A stretch of DNA of 64,000 nucleotides from Sphingomonas sp. Leaf343 (lineage in GTDB: Bacteria; Pseudomonadota; Alphaproteobacteria; Sphingomonadales; Sphingomonadaceae), in assembly GCF_001423765.1 (NCBI RefSeq), contig NZ_LMPG01000015.1, forward strand, positions 1-64,000. The letters are read 5' to 3'. This document shows positions 17,486-26,281 of the stretch, piece after piece. The translations under genes were made by a program, and so were the position numbers. Within the stretch, counting starts at the first letter, position 1; each line of letters opens with the position of its first letter. A model generated the notes under the pieces. That model was not told where the DNA came from, searched no databases, and worked only from the letters and a program-made list of their open reading frames with translations.

Positions 17486-18736
17486 ATGATGACGTTCGGC
17501 GTTTGGCGGCGGGCAGTATTGCGCGCCGGAGCAGCTACTGCGATCGTGCTGCTGGCTGCATGTGGCGACGACGATGCGGCGAAGCCCCTGCCAGCGCCCA
17601 CGGTCGCGCCAGCCGCCGCGCCGGCCCCGACGCCAACGCCGGCCGCTCCCATCACTGCTGTGAACAGCACCCCGGTCACATCCTTCGCCGCTCCCTGGGC
17701 GATGGTGTTCCTGCCGGACGGACGGCTGCTGGTGACGGAGAGGGATACCACGAACAACGCCGGTCGCCTGTGGCTGACAACCACGACGGGTGAGAAAACG
17801 GCGGTTACGGGTCTGCCAGCCAATATCGGGCTGCTGGACGTGGCGCTGCATCCGCAATTTGCCGGCAACGGGATCGTCTATATCAGCTACGTCGAACCGG
17901 GCGACGCGTCGACGCCGCGCGTCGGGCGGGCGGCCGATGTCACCACACTCAGCCCGGCGGGACTGGCGGTCGCCACGGGACGACTGATGGTGGACGCAAC
18001 CGGCGTGTCGCTGTCCAGCGTGCGGACGATCTGGCGGCAGGCTCCGAAAATCGTGGCCTATCCCGGATCGGGCGAGTTCGGTGGCCGGATGGTGTTTTCG
18101 CCGAACGGGCAGTTCCTGTTCGTCGCGGCGGGTGATCGGCAGGAATTCGATCCCGTGCAGCAGTTCGACAATACGATCGGCAAGATCGTGCGTCTGTTGC
18201 CGGACGGCACGGTGCCGGGCGACAACCCCTTTGTCGGACGTGCCGGCGCCGCACCGGAGATCTGGACGCTTGGACATCGCAACCCGTACGGGCTGTCGTT
18301 CGATGCCGCCGGGCAACTCTGGTCGCACGAGCAGGGGCCCAAGGGCGGCGATGAATTCAACCTGATCGCGCCGGGCGGCAATTACGGATGGCCGCGCGTA
18401 TCGAACGGGGACAATTACGACGACACCGTCATTCCGGATCATGCCCCGGGAGACGGGTTCGTCGCGCCCGCGAAATCATGGACACCGGTGATCGCGCCCG
18501 CCGGCATGATTTTCTACATGGGGACGATGTTTGCGGCGTGGCGCGGCGATGCGATCGTCACCGGTCTCCAATCGGGCGGGTTGGTCCGGGTCCGGGTCAG
18601 CGGTTCGTCGGCGGCCGAAGAACAACGCCTGTCGCTAGGTGCGCGGACGCGAGAGGTGGAACAGGGACCGGATGGAGCGCTGTGGGTGTTGGAAGACAAG
18701 CCGGGGCGTCTGTTACGTCTGACGCCTGCCGGCTGA
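17486..18736 (+). CDS. PQQ-dependent sugar dehydrogenase, lipoprotein
   Basis: A 416-residue beta-propeller of the soluble glucose/aldose sugar dehydrogenase family, which oxidises aldoses to lactones using PQQ. A lipobox, VLLAAC (C26), precedes a Pro/Ala-rich linker, so the enzyme is probably lipid-anchored in the periplasm. Family segments are APWAMVFLPDGRLLVTER, GHRNPYGLSFD and GPKGGDEFNLI with GGNYGWP. The start is one of two adjacent ATGs at 17486/17489; GGAG at 17479 suits the second slightly better. No PQQ synthesis genes are in the window. Confidence 0.88.
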   Translation: MMTFGVWRRAVLRAGAATAIVLLAACGDDDAAKPLPAPTVAPAAAPAPTPTPAAPITAVNSTPVTSFAAPWAMVFLPDGRLLVTERDTTNNAGRLWLTTTTGEKTAVTGLPANIGLLDVALHPQFAGNGIVYISYVEPGDASTPRVGRAADVTTLSPAGLAVATGRLMVDATGVSLSSVRTIWRQAPKIVAYPGSGEFGGRMVFSPNGQFLFVAAGDRQEFDPVQQFDNTIGKIVRLLPDGTVPGDNPFVGRAGAAPEIWTLGHRNPYGLSFDAAGQLWSHEQGPKGGDEFNLIAPGGNYGWPRVSNGDNYDDTVIPDHAPGDGFVAPAKSWTPVIAPAGMIFYMGTMFAAWRGDAIVTGLQSGGLVRVRVSGSSAAEEQRLSLGARTREVEQGPDGALWVLEDKPGRLLRLTPAG

Positions 18737-18780
18737 CGGGTGAAGGCCGGAGGGTGCAGTTTGCTCCCCCCGGCTCCGGA

Positions 18781-18972
18781 TCAATCTGCGACCGTTCCGA
18801 CGACTGCGCCGGCGGTGCCGCCGACAGCTGCGCCCTTGCCGACGTCGTTGCCGGTCGCTGCTGCGACACCGGCGCCGCCCGCGCCACCGATCGCCGCGCC
18901 GCGCAGGGTCGAGCAGGCCGACATGGATACGGCCGATGCGATGAGCACGGCGGAAAGGGCGATCTTCTTCAT
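18781..18972 (-). CDS. Small glycine-zipper lipoprotein
   Basis: A 63-residue lipoprotein starting MKKIALSAVLIASAVSMSAC, with lipobox cysteine C20. The mature part is nearly all Gly/Ala (GAAIGGAGGAGVAAATG), a glycine-zipper pattern seen in OsmB-like and YMGG-type envelope proteins that insert into or pack against membranes. The ATG at 18972 was chosen for the signal peptide. It is convergent with the sugar dehydrogenase and probably stress- or envelope-related, by family analogy only. Confidence 0.8.
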   Translation of the reverse strand: MKKIALSAVLIASAVSMSACSTLRGAAIGGAGGAGVAAATGNDVGKGAAVGGTAGAVVGTVAD

Positions 18973-19110
18973 GGGTCGAATCCTTGTTGCGGAGGGTAGA
19001 TGCCCCTCCAAAAGGATGACGATCCCGTTAGGTTCCGGCCGTTTCGGAACCGAAATGCTGCACAGCAGCAACGACCTGGATCATGGGAAGAGGTCGACGG
19101 GAGCGCCGGA

Positions 19111-20121
19111 TTACAGCCAGCCGTCGAGCACCTGATCGGGGGGGCGGTGGCCGTCGGCCCACATGCGGATGTTCTGTATGACCTTTTCGCCGCTGGCGAG
19201 GCGGCCTTCGTAGGTGGCGGATCCCATGTGCGGGGTCATTACGACATTGTGGAGCGCCAGCAGCCGCGGGTCGATCCGCGGTTCGTGCTCCCAGACGTCC
19301 AGTCCCGCGCCGGCGAGCCGGTCGTTCTCCAGCGCGTCGATCAGCGCCTCCTCGTCGACGATGCCGCCACGGCTGGCGTTGATGAGGTAGACATGGGGAC
19401 GCATCAGGCCGATCCGGCGTGCGTCGAGCAGCATCCGGCTGTCGCTGTTGAGCGGGGTGTGGATCGTGACGATATCGACCGCGGCGAGCATTGCGTCGAG
19501 ATCCTCGTAGAAGGTCGCCGCCAGTTGCGCTTCCGGCACCGCAGGCAGGCGATGCCGATTGTGATAATGGATCGACAGGCCGAACGCGCGGGCGCGGGCG
19601 GCGACCGCCTGACCGATGCGGCCCATGCCGACGATGCCCAGCGTCTTGCCGCCGATGCGATGGCCGAGCATCCCGCCGGGGCTCCAGCCATGCCATTCGC
19701 CGGATCGCACCAGCTTCTCGCCCTCCGCCAGACGACGCGGGACGGACAGGATCAGCGCCATCGTCATGTCGGCGGTATCCTCCGTCAGGACACCGGGAGT
19801 GTTGGTGACGATGATGCCGCGCGCACGGGCCGCCTTCAGGTCGATATGATTCACGCCCGCGCCGAAATTGGCGATCAGCTTCAGGCGCGACCCCGCGGCG
19901 GCGATCACGTCGGCATCGATCGCGTCGGTCACGGTCGGAACCAGCACGTCGCAATCGGCGACCGCGGCGGCAAGTTCGGCGGCGGAGCGCTTCGTATCGG
20001 AAGGATTGAGATCGGTGTCGAACAGCGCCGCCATCCGCGTCGTCACCGCATCGGGCAGGTCGCGCGTGACCACAACCCTGGGATGCGGAACCCGCGGACG
20101 CGAGGGGCGCGTGTCGGACAT
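19111..20121 (-). CDS. D-isomer-specific 2-hydroxyacid dehydrogenase
   Basis: A 336-residue NAD(P)-dependent dehydrogenase of the glycerate/hydroxypyruvate reductase group. It has ANFGAGVNHID, the dinucleotide motif GIVGMGRIGQAVA, the substrate arginine in NASRGGIVDEEAL, and TPHMGSATYE carrying the catalytic histidine. The likely reaction is hydroxypyruvate or glyoxylate reduction, but family members differ in substrate. Ten further codons are open upstream (ATG at 20151) and neither start has a clear ribosome site; MSDTRPSRPR at 20121 is preferred. Confidence 0.9.
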   Translation of the reverse strand: MSDTRPSRPRVPHPRVVVTRDLPDAVTTRMAALFDTDLNPSDTKRSAAELAAAVADCDVLVPTVTDAIDADVIAAAGSRLKLIANFGAGVNHIDLKAARARGIIVTNTPGVLTEDTADMTMALILSVPRRLAEGEKLVRSGEWHGWSPGGMLGHRIGGKTLGIVGMGRIGQAVAARARAFGLSIHYHNRHRLPAVPEAQLAATFYEDLDAMLAAVDIVTIHTPLNSDSRMLLDARRIGLMRPHVYLINASRGGIVDEEALIDALENDRLAGAGLDVWEHEPRIDPRLLALHNVVMTPHMGSATYEGRLASGEKVIQNIRMWADGHRPPDQVLDGWL

Positions 20122-20215
20122 GCGTTCGGCTTGGCGGAGGCAACGGGACACGTCAACGGTCGTTGATCGTCACGGCGCTTTCGTGGAAGAGCGACGGCGA
20201 AGGGGTTTTCGGGTC

Positions 20216-20713
20216 ATGCGTTTCCGGGCGTTCGCGCTTATCGTCGTCATGGGACTGGGCAGCGGTGTCGTCGCGCCGTCGCCGACGGTCGCACAGGCGA
20301 AACGGCAGGTGCCGTATTGGGCGTCGATCGGCCCGGGTCAGGCGCGGATGCGGACCGGCCCGGCGCGCGCCTATCCGGCGAGCTGGCTGTATCAGCGCGC
20401 CGACCTGCCCGTGCAGGTGGTTCAGGTGTTCAAGGAATGGCGCAAGGTGCGCGATCCGGACGGCACGGAGGGCTGGATGCAGGGCACGCTGCTGCGGGAA
20501 ACGCGGACCGCGATCGTCCAGGGCACGGAGCCGCTGGCGATGCGCGAACGGCCGGCCGCGGATGCACGGCTGGCGTGGCGGGCGGCACCCGGCGTGGTCG
20601 GGCGGATCAGCCAGTGTGCGAACGGCTGGTGCCGGTTCGACGTGAAGGGGCAGATCGGCTTCGTCGAAACCGGGCAGCTCTGGGGCGTCGGCCCGACCGA
20701 AGTCCTGCCCTGA
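20216..20713 (+). CDS. Secreted SH3-like domain protein
   Basis: A 165-residue exported protein. A signal peptide (MRFRAFALIVVMGLGSGVVA...TVAQA) leads to two bacterial SH3-like repeats: YWASIGPGQARMRTGPARAYP...WRKVRDPDGTEGWMQGTLL and a second about 60 residues later ending NGWCRFDVKGQIGFVE. Such proteins are thought to bind cell-wall peptides or ligands in the periplasm. GAAGGGG lies upstream of the ATG. A GTG 12 codons earlier is a less likely start because it would interrupt the signal peptide. Confidence 0.8.
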   Translation: MRFRAFALIVVMGLGSGVVAPSPTVAQAKRQVPYWASIGPGQARMRTGPARAYPASWLYQRADLPVQVVQVFKEWRKVRDPDGTEGWMQGTLLRETRTAIVQGTEPLAMRERPAADARLAWRAAPGVVGRISQCANGWCRFDVKGQIGFVETGQLWGVGPTEVLP

Positions 20714-20730
20714 TCGGAAACTTTGCGGGT

Positions 20731-20751
20731 GCGCCGGAACCGATCCGGCGC
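20731..20751. terminator. Bidirectional hairpin terminator
   Basis: GCGCCGGA and TCCGGCGC form a perfect 8-bp stem around ACCGA, between two convergent genes. There is no strong T-tract on either side. Confidence 0.5.
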
Positions 20752-20759
20752 GTCAGAGT

Positions 20760-20975
20760 TCAAGAAATCGTAGGGTAGGGTGCGGCACCCATCAGCGACA
20801 GGCCGACCCAGCCCATGCACAGCACGGCGAAGGTCATCGATACGCCGCAGGCGAGTTGCCCGGCGTACAGCACGGCTTGGCCGTTGGGCCGTTGTTCGCG
20901 GCGGTTGCGGCTGGCGGTCGACAAGACGAACGCCACGACGACGGCGTAGGCCATCACCAAAACATCGAACAGCAT
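20760..20975 (-). CDS. Small two-helix membrane protein, unknown function
   Basis: A 71-residue protein with hydrophobic segments near residues 3-19 (FDVLVMAYAVVVAFVLS) and 38-62 (AGQLACGVSMTFAVLCMGWVGLSL), separated by a basic loop RNRREQRPNG. The ATG at 20975 is set by a strong GGAGG four bases upstream. No family is recognised. It stands alone between an SH3 gene and a repeat-containing gap. Confidence 0.7.
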   Translation of the reverse strand: MLFDVLVMAYAVVVAFVLSTASRNRREQRPNGQAVLYAGQLACGVSMTFAVLCMGWVGLSLMGAAPYPTIS

Positions 20976-21179
20976 TTTTCCTCCGACTGCACGGCTGACC
21001 TCGATTGCGCGACGCGCGTGAGAGATCAATCGCCCCCGCCGCCGTCCGCCCCGTGTATGCGACGAATGGTTAACGGCACGCGAAGACCGGGGAAGCTGCT
21101 GCTCCCGTCACGCCGGATTGGCCCCCGTTTTCCACCGTTCGGCCGGCCCAATTGGCAACCAGAGAGAGCGGAGGGGTGG

Positions 21180-21200
21180 ATGCCGGAATGAACCCGGCAT
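21180..21200. repeat. REP-like intergenic hairpin
   Basis: ATGCCGG and CCGGCAT pair around AATGAAC, followed by GACGGGGG. It is the same repeat family as 4317 and 59598, downstream of the thiolase gene. Confidence 0.6.
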
Positions 21201-21235
21201 GACGGGGGCGGTTGATGAAGCCAGCCAATTCGCCG

Positions 21236-22441
21236 TCAGATCATCTCCACCGCGACCGCAGTCGCTTCGCCGCCGCCGATGCAGAGCGAGGCGAGGCCAC
21301 GCGTGCCGCCGGTGGTTTCCAGCGCAGACAGCAAGGTCGCGATCACGCGCGCGCCGCTCGCGCCGATCGGGTGGCCCAGTGCGCAGGCGCCGCCATGGAC
21401 GTTGACCTTGTCGTGCGGCAAATCGAGGTCGCGCATCGCGATCATCGGGACGACGGCGAAGGCTTCGTTGATCTCGAACAGGTCGATCTCCGATGCGGTC
21501 CAGCCGGCCTTGTCCATCGCCTTGCGCATCGCGAATACGGGAGCGGTAGTGAACTGGGCGGGCGCATGCGCGTGCGCGGCGGTCGAGACGATGCGCGCGA
21601 TCGGCGTGAGACCGAGGCGATCGGCGACCGACTGGCGCGTCATCACCAGCGCCGCCGCGCCATCCGAAATCGAGGAGGCGTTGGCGGCGGTGATCGTGCC
21701 GTCGCGGCTGAAGGCGGGCTTCAGCGTCGGGATCTTGGCGACATCGCCCTTCGCCGGCTGCTCGTCGAGCGTGATCGTCGCGCTGCCCTTGCGGCCCTTC
21801 ACCTCGACCGGCACGATCTCGCGATCGAATGCGCCGTCTTTTTGCGCGGCCTGCGCGCGGTGCAGCGACTGGATCGCATAGTCGTCCATCTGCGCGCGGG
21901 TGAACTGATATTCGGCGGCGCTGTCCTCGGCGAAATTGCCCATCAGCTTGCCGGGTTCGTACGCGTCCTCCAGCCCGTCGAGATACATATGGTCGTACAT
22001 CGTATCGTGACCGATGCGCGCGCCGGCACGGTGCTTCTTCGACAGATAGGGGGCGTTGGTCATGCTCTCCATCCCGCCCGCGACGAGCAGGTCGACGGAG
22101 CCGGCCGCCAGCGCCTCCGCGCCCATGATCGCAGCCTGCATCCCCGATCCGCACATCTTGTTGACGGTCGTCGCCTCGACATGATCGCCCAGACCCGCAC
22201 CGATCGCCGCCTGTCGCGCCGGGGCCTGGCCGAGGCCGGCGGGAAGGACGCAGCCCATATAGATGCGCTCGACATCGGCGGCGGCGACGCCCGCCCGCTC
22301 GACCGCGCCCTTCACCGCCGCGGCACCCAGTTCTGTCGCGAGCGCGCCCGACAAACAGCCCTGGAACGAGCCCATCGGCGTGCGGGCGTAGGACAGGATC
22401 ACGACGGGGTCGTTGACGGGGTTCGCGACGGGGTCGGGCAT
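21236..22441 (-). CDS. Acetyl-CoA C-acyltransferase (thiolase)
   Basis: A 401-residue thiolase that condenses or cleaves acyl-CoAs. The acyl-accepting cysteine is C97 in NKMCGSGMQ, the histidine is H357 in GHPIGASGAR and the second cysteine is C387 in LCIGGGEA, a complete active site. Length and the GGMESMTNAPY motif fit the acetoacetyl-CoA/beta-ketothiolase group. The ATG at 22441 has GGAGAG upstream. No beta-oxidation or PHB partner is adjacent, so biosynthetic or degradative use cannot be settled here. Confidence 0.93.
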   Translation of the reverse strand: MPDPVANPVNDPVVILSYARTPMGSFQGCLSGALATELGAAAVKGAVERAGVAAADVERIYMGCVLPAGLGQAPARQAAIGAGLGDHVEATTVNKMCGSGMQAAIMGAEALAAGSVDLLVAGGMESMTNAPYLSKKHRAGARIGHDTMYDHMYLDGLEDAYEPGKLMGNFAEDSAAEYQFTRAQMDDYAIQSLHRAQAAQKDGAFDREIVPVEVKGRKGSATITLDEQPAKGDVAKIPTLKPAFSRDGTITAANASSISDGAAALVMTRQSVADRLGLTPIARIVSTAAHAHAPAQFTTAPVFAMRKAMDKAGWTASEIDLFEINEAFAVVPMIAMRDLDLPHDKVNVHGGACALGHPIGASGARVIATLLSALETTGGTRGLASLCIGGGEATAVAVEMI

Positions 22442-22494
22442 GACGGCTCTCCGGGAGTTTTTCTTTGCGCGCGATCTAGCGTTGAGCGGGGTCA

Positions 22495-22779
22495 ATGGCA
22501 AAGCGGCCCGCCCCGGTTACACCGTCCGGCATGGAAACATTGACGGACGGCATCAAATGGTATGCCTCGCTTTCCGGCATCCTTGCCGCGTTCATGGTGT
22601 CGCTCGATCTGGGGCGGCGGTTGACGGGATGGGGGTTCGTGATCTTCGTGACGTCGTCGGTGGCGTGGTTCACAGGCGCATGGATGACCGAGGACTGGGC
22701 GCTGGGGACGCAGAATACGGTGTTGTTCGGGATCAACCTGCTGGGCGTGTACCGATACCTGATCCGGCGTGACGGATGA
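22495..22779 (+). CDS. Small membrane protein preceding prepilin peptidase
   Basis: A 94-residue protein with two or three hydrophobic stretches (WYASLSGILAAFMVSLDLG, WGFVIFVTSSVAWFTGAWM, TVLFGINLLGVYRYL). It overlaps the prepilin peptidase gene by four bases, so the two are translationally coupled. The start may be the ATG at 22531 (METLTDGIKW) rather than 22495; GGGG before 22495 gives modest support to the longer form. The family is not recognised. Confidence 0.65.
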   Translation: MAKRPAPVTPSGMETLTDGIKWYASLSGILAAFMVSLDLGRRLTGWGFVIFVTSSVAWFTGAWMTEDWALGTQNTVLFGINLLGVYRYLIRRDG

Positions 22780-23531
22780 GCGAACCTGCGTTCTGGGCGC
22801 TGATCCTGGGGGGGCTGGGTACGATCGTCGGCAGTTTTTCGGCCGCGCTGGTGCTGCGCTGGCCGGAGGGGCGGTCGGTAATGACGGGCCGGTCGGCATG
22901 CGACGGATGCGGCCGGACGCTACGTGCCCATGAACTGGTGCCGCTGCTGAGCGCGGCGATCCAGCGTGGGCGATGCCGGAGTTGCGGTGCGCGGATCGAT
23001 CCGTGGCACTGGCGGATCGAGGTGGCGGCGGTGCTGGTCGGAGCCGGCGCGGGGCTGATCGCACCGGGACCGGAGGCGGTGGCGGGTGCGGTGTTCGGGT
23101 GGCTGCTGCTGGTGCTGGCGGCGCTCGACTGGCGGGCGTTCTGGCTGCCGGACCGGTTGACGGCGCTGCTCGCGCTGGGCGGCATCGCGGGCGCGGCGGC
23201 GGGGCTGGGCCCGGTGCCGGAGGATCGGCTGATCGGCGGTGTGCTCGGCTTCGGGCTGCTCTGGACGATCGCGACGGGCTATCGGCTGATCCGGCGGCGC
23301 GACGGGATGGGCGGCGGCGATCCCAAGCTGTTCGGGGCGATCGGCCTGTGGCTGGGATGGCGGCCCTTGCCGGCGGTGCTGGTCGTCGCGGCGCTGATCG
23401 GGCTGGGCATCGTGCTGGTCCGGCATCTGTCGGGAAAGGCGGTTGCGCGCGACGATGCGTTGCCGCTGGGGACGCTGATGGCGCTGGCGGCTTATCCGGC
23501 GTGGCTGATGATGATAGGGATGGCGGCATGA
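22776..23531 (+). CDS. Prepilin peptidase (A24 family)
   Basis: A 251-residue polytopic aspartic protease that cleaves type IV prepilin or type II secretion pseudopilin leaders and N-methylates the new end. The N-terminal cytoplasmic loop has the zinc cysteines C42xxC45 and C67xxC70. The catalytic aspartates are D118 in LAALDWRAFWLPD and D182 in GMGGGDPKLFGAIG. No pilin or secretion genes are nearby, so it probably serves a system encoded elsewhere. It overlaps genes on both sides by four bases. Confidence 0.92.
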   Translation: MSEPAFWALILGGLGTIVGSFSAALVLRWPEGRSVMTGRSACDGCGRTLRAHELVPLLSAAIQRGRCRSCGARIDPWHWRIEVAAVLVGAGAGLIAPGPEAVAGAVFGWLLLVLAALDWRAFWLPDRLTALLALGGIAGAAAGLGPVPEDRLIGGVLGFGLLWTIATGYRLIRRRDGMGGGDPKLFGAIGLWLGWRPLPAVLVVAALIGLGIVLVRHLSGKAVARDDALPLGTLMALAAYPAWLMMIGMAA

Positions 23532-23971
23532 TCGCGCTGCTCCCGTTGCTTCTGCAACTCGCCCCCGTGCCGACACCGGCCCCCCTGACGGTGCCGATCC
23601 CCGGCACGCTGCCCAAACAGGCGCTGCCGGGCAAGGGGTGCGCGGTGTATCTGTGGAGCGCGGAGGACCGGCGGCTGGTGGCGATGGCGGGGGCCGAGCC
23701 GGCGGCGCTGCGGCTGGTGCTGGACGGCAAGATCGTCGACATCGCACGCGCCGAGCAGGCGGGCGGCGCGGGCTTCGGCTTTGCGGACAGCACCACCTAT
23801 CGGCGCGACGACATCACCGCGACGCTGACGTTGCAGATCGCTACCCGCAGCGATCTGGTCGACGGTGCGATCGTGCCGACGGCGACGCTGAGCGTGACCA
23901 AGGGCGGCGGCGATGCGCTGGTCGTGCCGGTGGGCGGATTGATCGGATGCGCGAAAAGCCCGACGCCGTGA
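23528..23971 (+). CDS. Secreted protein of unknown function coupled to prepilin peptidase
   Basis: A 147-residue protein with a short hydrophobic start (MIALLPLLLQLAPVPTPAP) that could be a signal peptide. The only two cysteines are far apart (GKGCAVYLW and GLIGCAKS) and could form a disulfide in the periplasm. The remainder looks beta-rich. It overlaps the peptidase stop by four bases (ATGA), so it is coupled to it and possibly functions in the same secretion or pilus process. No known domain is recognised. Confidence 0.65.
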   Translation: MIALLPLLLQLAPVPTPAPLTVPIPGTLPKQALPGKGCAVYLWSAEDRRLVAMAGAEPAALRLVLDGKIVDIARAEQAGGAGFGFADSTTYRRDDITATLTLQIATRSDLVDGAIVPTATLSVTKGGGDALVVPVGGLIGCAKSPTP

Positions 23972-24046
23972 AACCAAGCCTAGTTTAGGGCGTTGGGCGA
24001 TAAGCGAAGGTATACCGAACACGGATGCCGGCGTGAAAGGGGTTCT

Positions 24047-26281
24047 GTGTTCAGCCTGACCGTACGTTCTCGTCGACATTACTGGCTCGCCGTGGCGTTG
24101 GTGGCATCTGCCCCGGCGACGGCCCAACTGTCGCAGCCCGGCGTCGCGCCGGCGCGTGGCCCCGATGCCCCGAAACCTTCCACGATCCCCGCTCAGGTCG
24201 AGCCGGGGACCGTACCTTCCGCCGATCAGGGCGATCCGAACGGCAACGCCCCGATCGTGCCGGAAGCCGAGTTCGACGCCGCCCTGCCGCCATTGTCGGG
24301 CGACATCAACGCGCCGCTGGAGGCGATCGGCAGGATGACCGCGCCCGTCACGGGTGCCGCGTCCCCGCTGCCCGCGCCGACGACGAACCAGCCGGTCGCG
24401 ACCGGCGACACGCTGCCCCCGGTCGGCCCGGAGGATCCGGAACTGGCCCGCCCGCTGCCGCCGATCGGCAGTTTCGACACGACGCCGCTGGAAACCGCCG
24501 TCGTCGCCAATCCGGACACGCCCGAAGTCCGGTACGAGACGACCCTGAACGGCCTCGACAAGCTGGAACTGGCGGACGAGTTCAAGTCGCTGTCGGCGCT
24601 GAACGAGGGCGACGGCAAGGCGGCTAATACTGCGCAGATCAGCGCGCGGGCGCGCGAGGACGAGGCGCTGGCGGTGCGGCTGATGCAGTCGCTGGGCTAT
24701 TACGACGCGACGGCGCTGTCGACGGTGGAGTCCGTGCCGAACACGCCGGGCCGGTTCCGCGCGGTCATCACCGCATCGCCGGGACGCCTGTATACGCTAT
24801 CGTCGATCAAGATCCTCGCCGATCCGGTGGTGCCGGAGGACCTGCTGACCCGCAACCTGCCGCTGAAGGTCGGCGATCCGATCGAGGCGGCGCGCATTCA
24901 GGGCGCGGAGGCCAATGTCAGCCTCGTCCTGCCGCAACAGGGCTATCCGTTCGTCAAGGTCGGCGAGCGCGACATCCTGCTGGAGGATCAGGCTCCGCAG
25001 GCGACCGGCGCGTACACGCTGCCGGTCGACACCGGCCCCCGATCGTCGTTCGGCAAGCTGACGACGACGGGCGATACAGTGTTCGGCGTCGATCACCTGA
25101 ACGTGTTCCCGCGCTTCAGGGAAGGGCAGCTCTACGACAACCGCCTGACCGACGATCTGCGCGACGCACTGGTCGCGACCGGGCTGTTCAACAGCGTCGC
25201 GGTGGAGCCGCAGCGTACCGGGCGCACGGGGCCTGACGGCACCGAGGAGGTCGATCTGCTCGTCCGCCAGAGCAAGGGGCCGGCGCGCACGCTGGCCGGC
25301 ACGGCGGGCTATTCCACCGGACAGGGCACGCGGCTGGAGGGAAGCTGGCAGCATCGCAACCTGTTCCCCGACGAAGGCGCGCTGATCGGCACCGTTGTCG
25401 CGGGCACGCAGGAACAGGGTGCGGGCGCGACGTTCCGCCGGTCCAACGCCGGGCGGCGCGATCGCACCTTCTCGATCATCGCCAACGCCAGCCACCAGAA
25501 TTACGATGCGTACGAGGCATTTATCGGCACGCTCGCATTCCGCTGGAGCTATGACTCCACGCCGATCTGGCAGAAGAAATTCACCTATTCGTACGGCGTC
25601 GAACTGACCGGCACGAACGAGGACGTGTATGATTTCGACCTCAACCGGCGTCGGCGCGGCACCTTCGGGATCGCGGCGTTGCCGGGGCAGGTCGTGTTCG
25701 ACCAGTCCGACAATCTGCTCAATCCCACGCGGGGCTATCGTCTGAAACTGAACCTCAGCCCGGAAACCTCGGTGCGCGGTGGCGTGCGGCCCTATGTCCG
25801 GACGATGGTGGAGGGGACCTATTACTATCCCGTCAGCTCCAGTCTGGTCATCGCCGGTCGCGTGCGGGCGGGGTCGATCCAGGGCATCGACCGTGACGAT
25901 CTGGCACCGTCGCGGCGTTATTATGGCGGCGGCGGTGGATCGGTGCGCGGTTACGGGTTCCAGCGGCTCGGGCCGTTCGAGCCGGTCAACCCCGCCGATC
26001 CGGAGGCGCGGCGGAACCCCGTCGGCGGTCGCAGCCTGAACGAGTTCGCGGTCGAGGCGCGCTACCGTTTCGGCAATTTCGGCATCGTGCCGTTCATCGA
26101 TGCGGGCAACAGCTACGAGGATTCCTTGCCGACCTTCTCCGCGTTGAAGTTCGGCGCCGGTATCGGCGGGCGCTTCTACACCAATTTCGGGCCGTTCCGC
26201 ATCGACGTGGCAACGCCCCTCAATCCGCGGCCGGGCGATGGCAAGGTCGCGCTCTATATTTCGATCGGGCAGGCATTCTGA
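24047..26281 (+). CDS. tamA: Outer membrane translocation/assembly module TamA
   Basis: A 744-residue Omp85 protein. It forms the outer membrane barrel of the TAM complex, which with TamB helps insert or stabilise outer membrane proteins or move lipids. After the signal peptide comes a Pro/Thr/Ala-rich stretch of roughly 120 residues, absent from short TamA proteins, then POTRA repeats, then a C-terminal barrel with VRGYGFQRLG (the VRGF/Y loop) and terminal phenylalanine (ISIGQAF). The GTG start at 24047 is supported by GAAAGGGG. Its TGA overlaps the tamB ATG by one base. Confidence 0.9.
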   Translation: MFSLTVRSRRHYWLAVALVASAPATAQLSQPGVAPARGPDAPKPSTIPAQVEPGTVPSADQGDPNGNAPIVPEAEFDAALPPLSGDINAPLEAIGRMTAPVTGAASPLPAPTTNQPVATGDTLPPVGPEDPELARPLPPIGSFDTTPLETAVVANPDTPEVRYETTLNGLDKLELADEFKSLSALNEGDGKAANTAQISARAREDEALAVRLMQSLGYYDATALSTVESVPNTPGRFRAVITASPGRLYTLSSIKILADPVVPEDLLTRNLPLKVGDPIEAARIQGAEANVSLVLPQQGYPFVKVGERDILLEDQAPQATGAYTLPVDTGPRSSFGKLTTTGDTVFGVDHLNVFPRFREGQLYDNRLTDDLRDALVATGLFNSVAVEPQRTGRTGPDGTEEVDLLVRQSKGPARTLAGTAGYSTGQGTRLEGSWQHRNLFPDEGALIGTVVAGTQEQGAGATFRRSNAGRRDRTFSIIANASHQNYDAYEAFIGTLAFRWSYDSTPIWQKKFTYSYGVELTGTNEDVYDFDLNRRRRGTFGIAALPGQVVFDQSDNLLNPTRGYRLKLNLSPETSVRGGVRPYVRTMVEGTYYYPVSSSLVIAGRVRAGSIQGIDRDDLAPSRRYYGGGGGSVRGYGFQRLGPFEPVNPADPEARRNPVGGRSLNEFAVEARYRFGNFGIVPFIDAGNSYEDSLPTFSALKFGAGIGGRFYTNFGPFRIDVATPLNPRPGDGKVALYISIGQAF

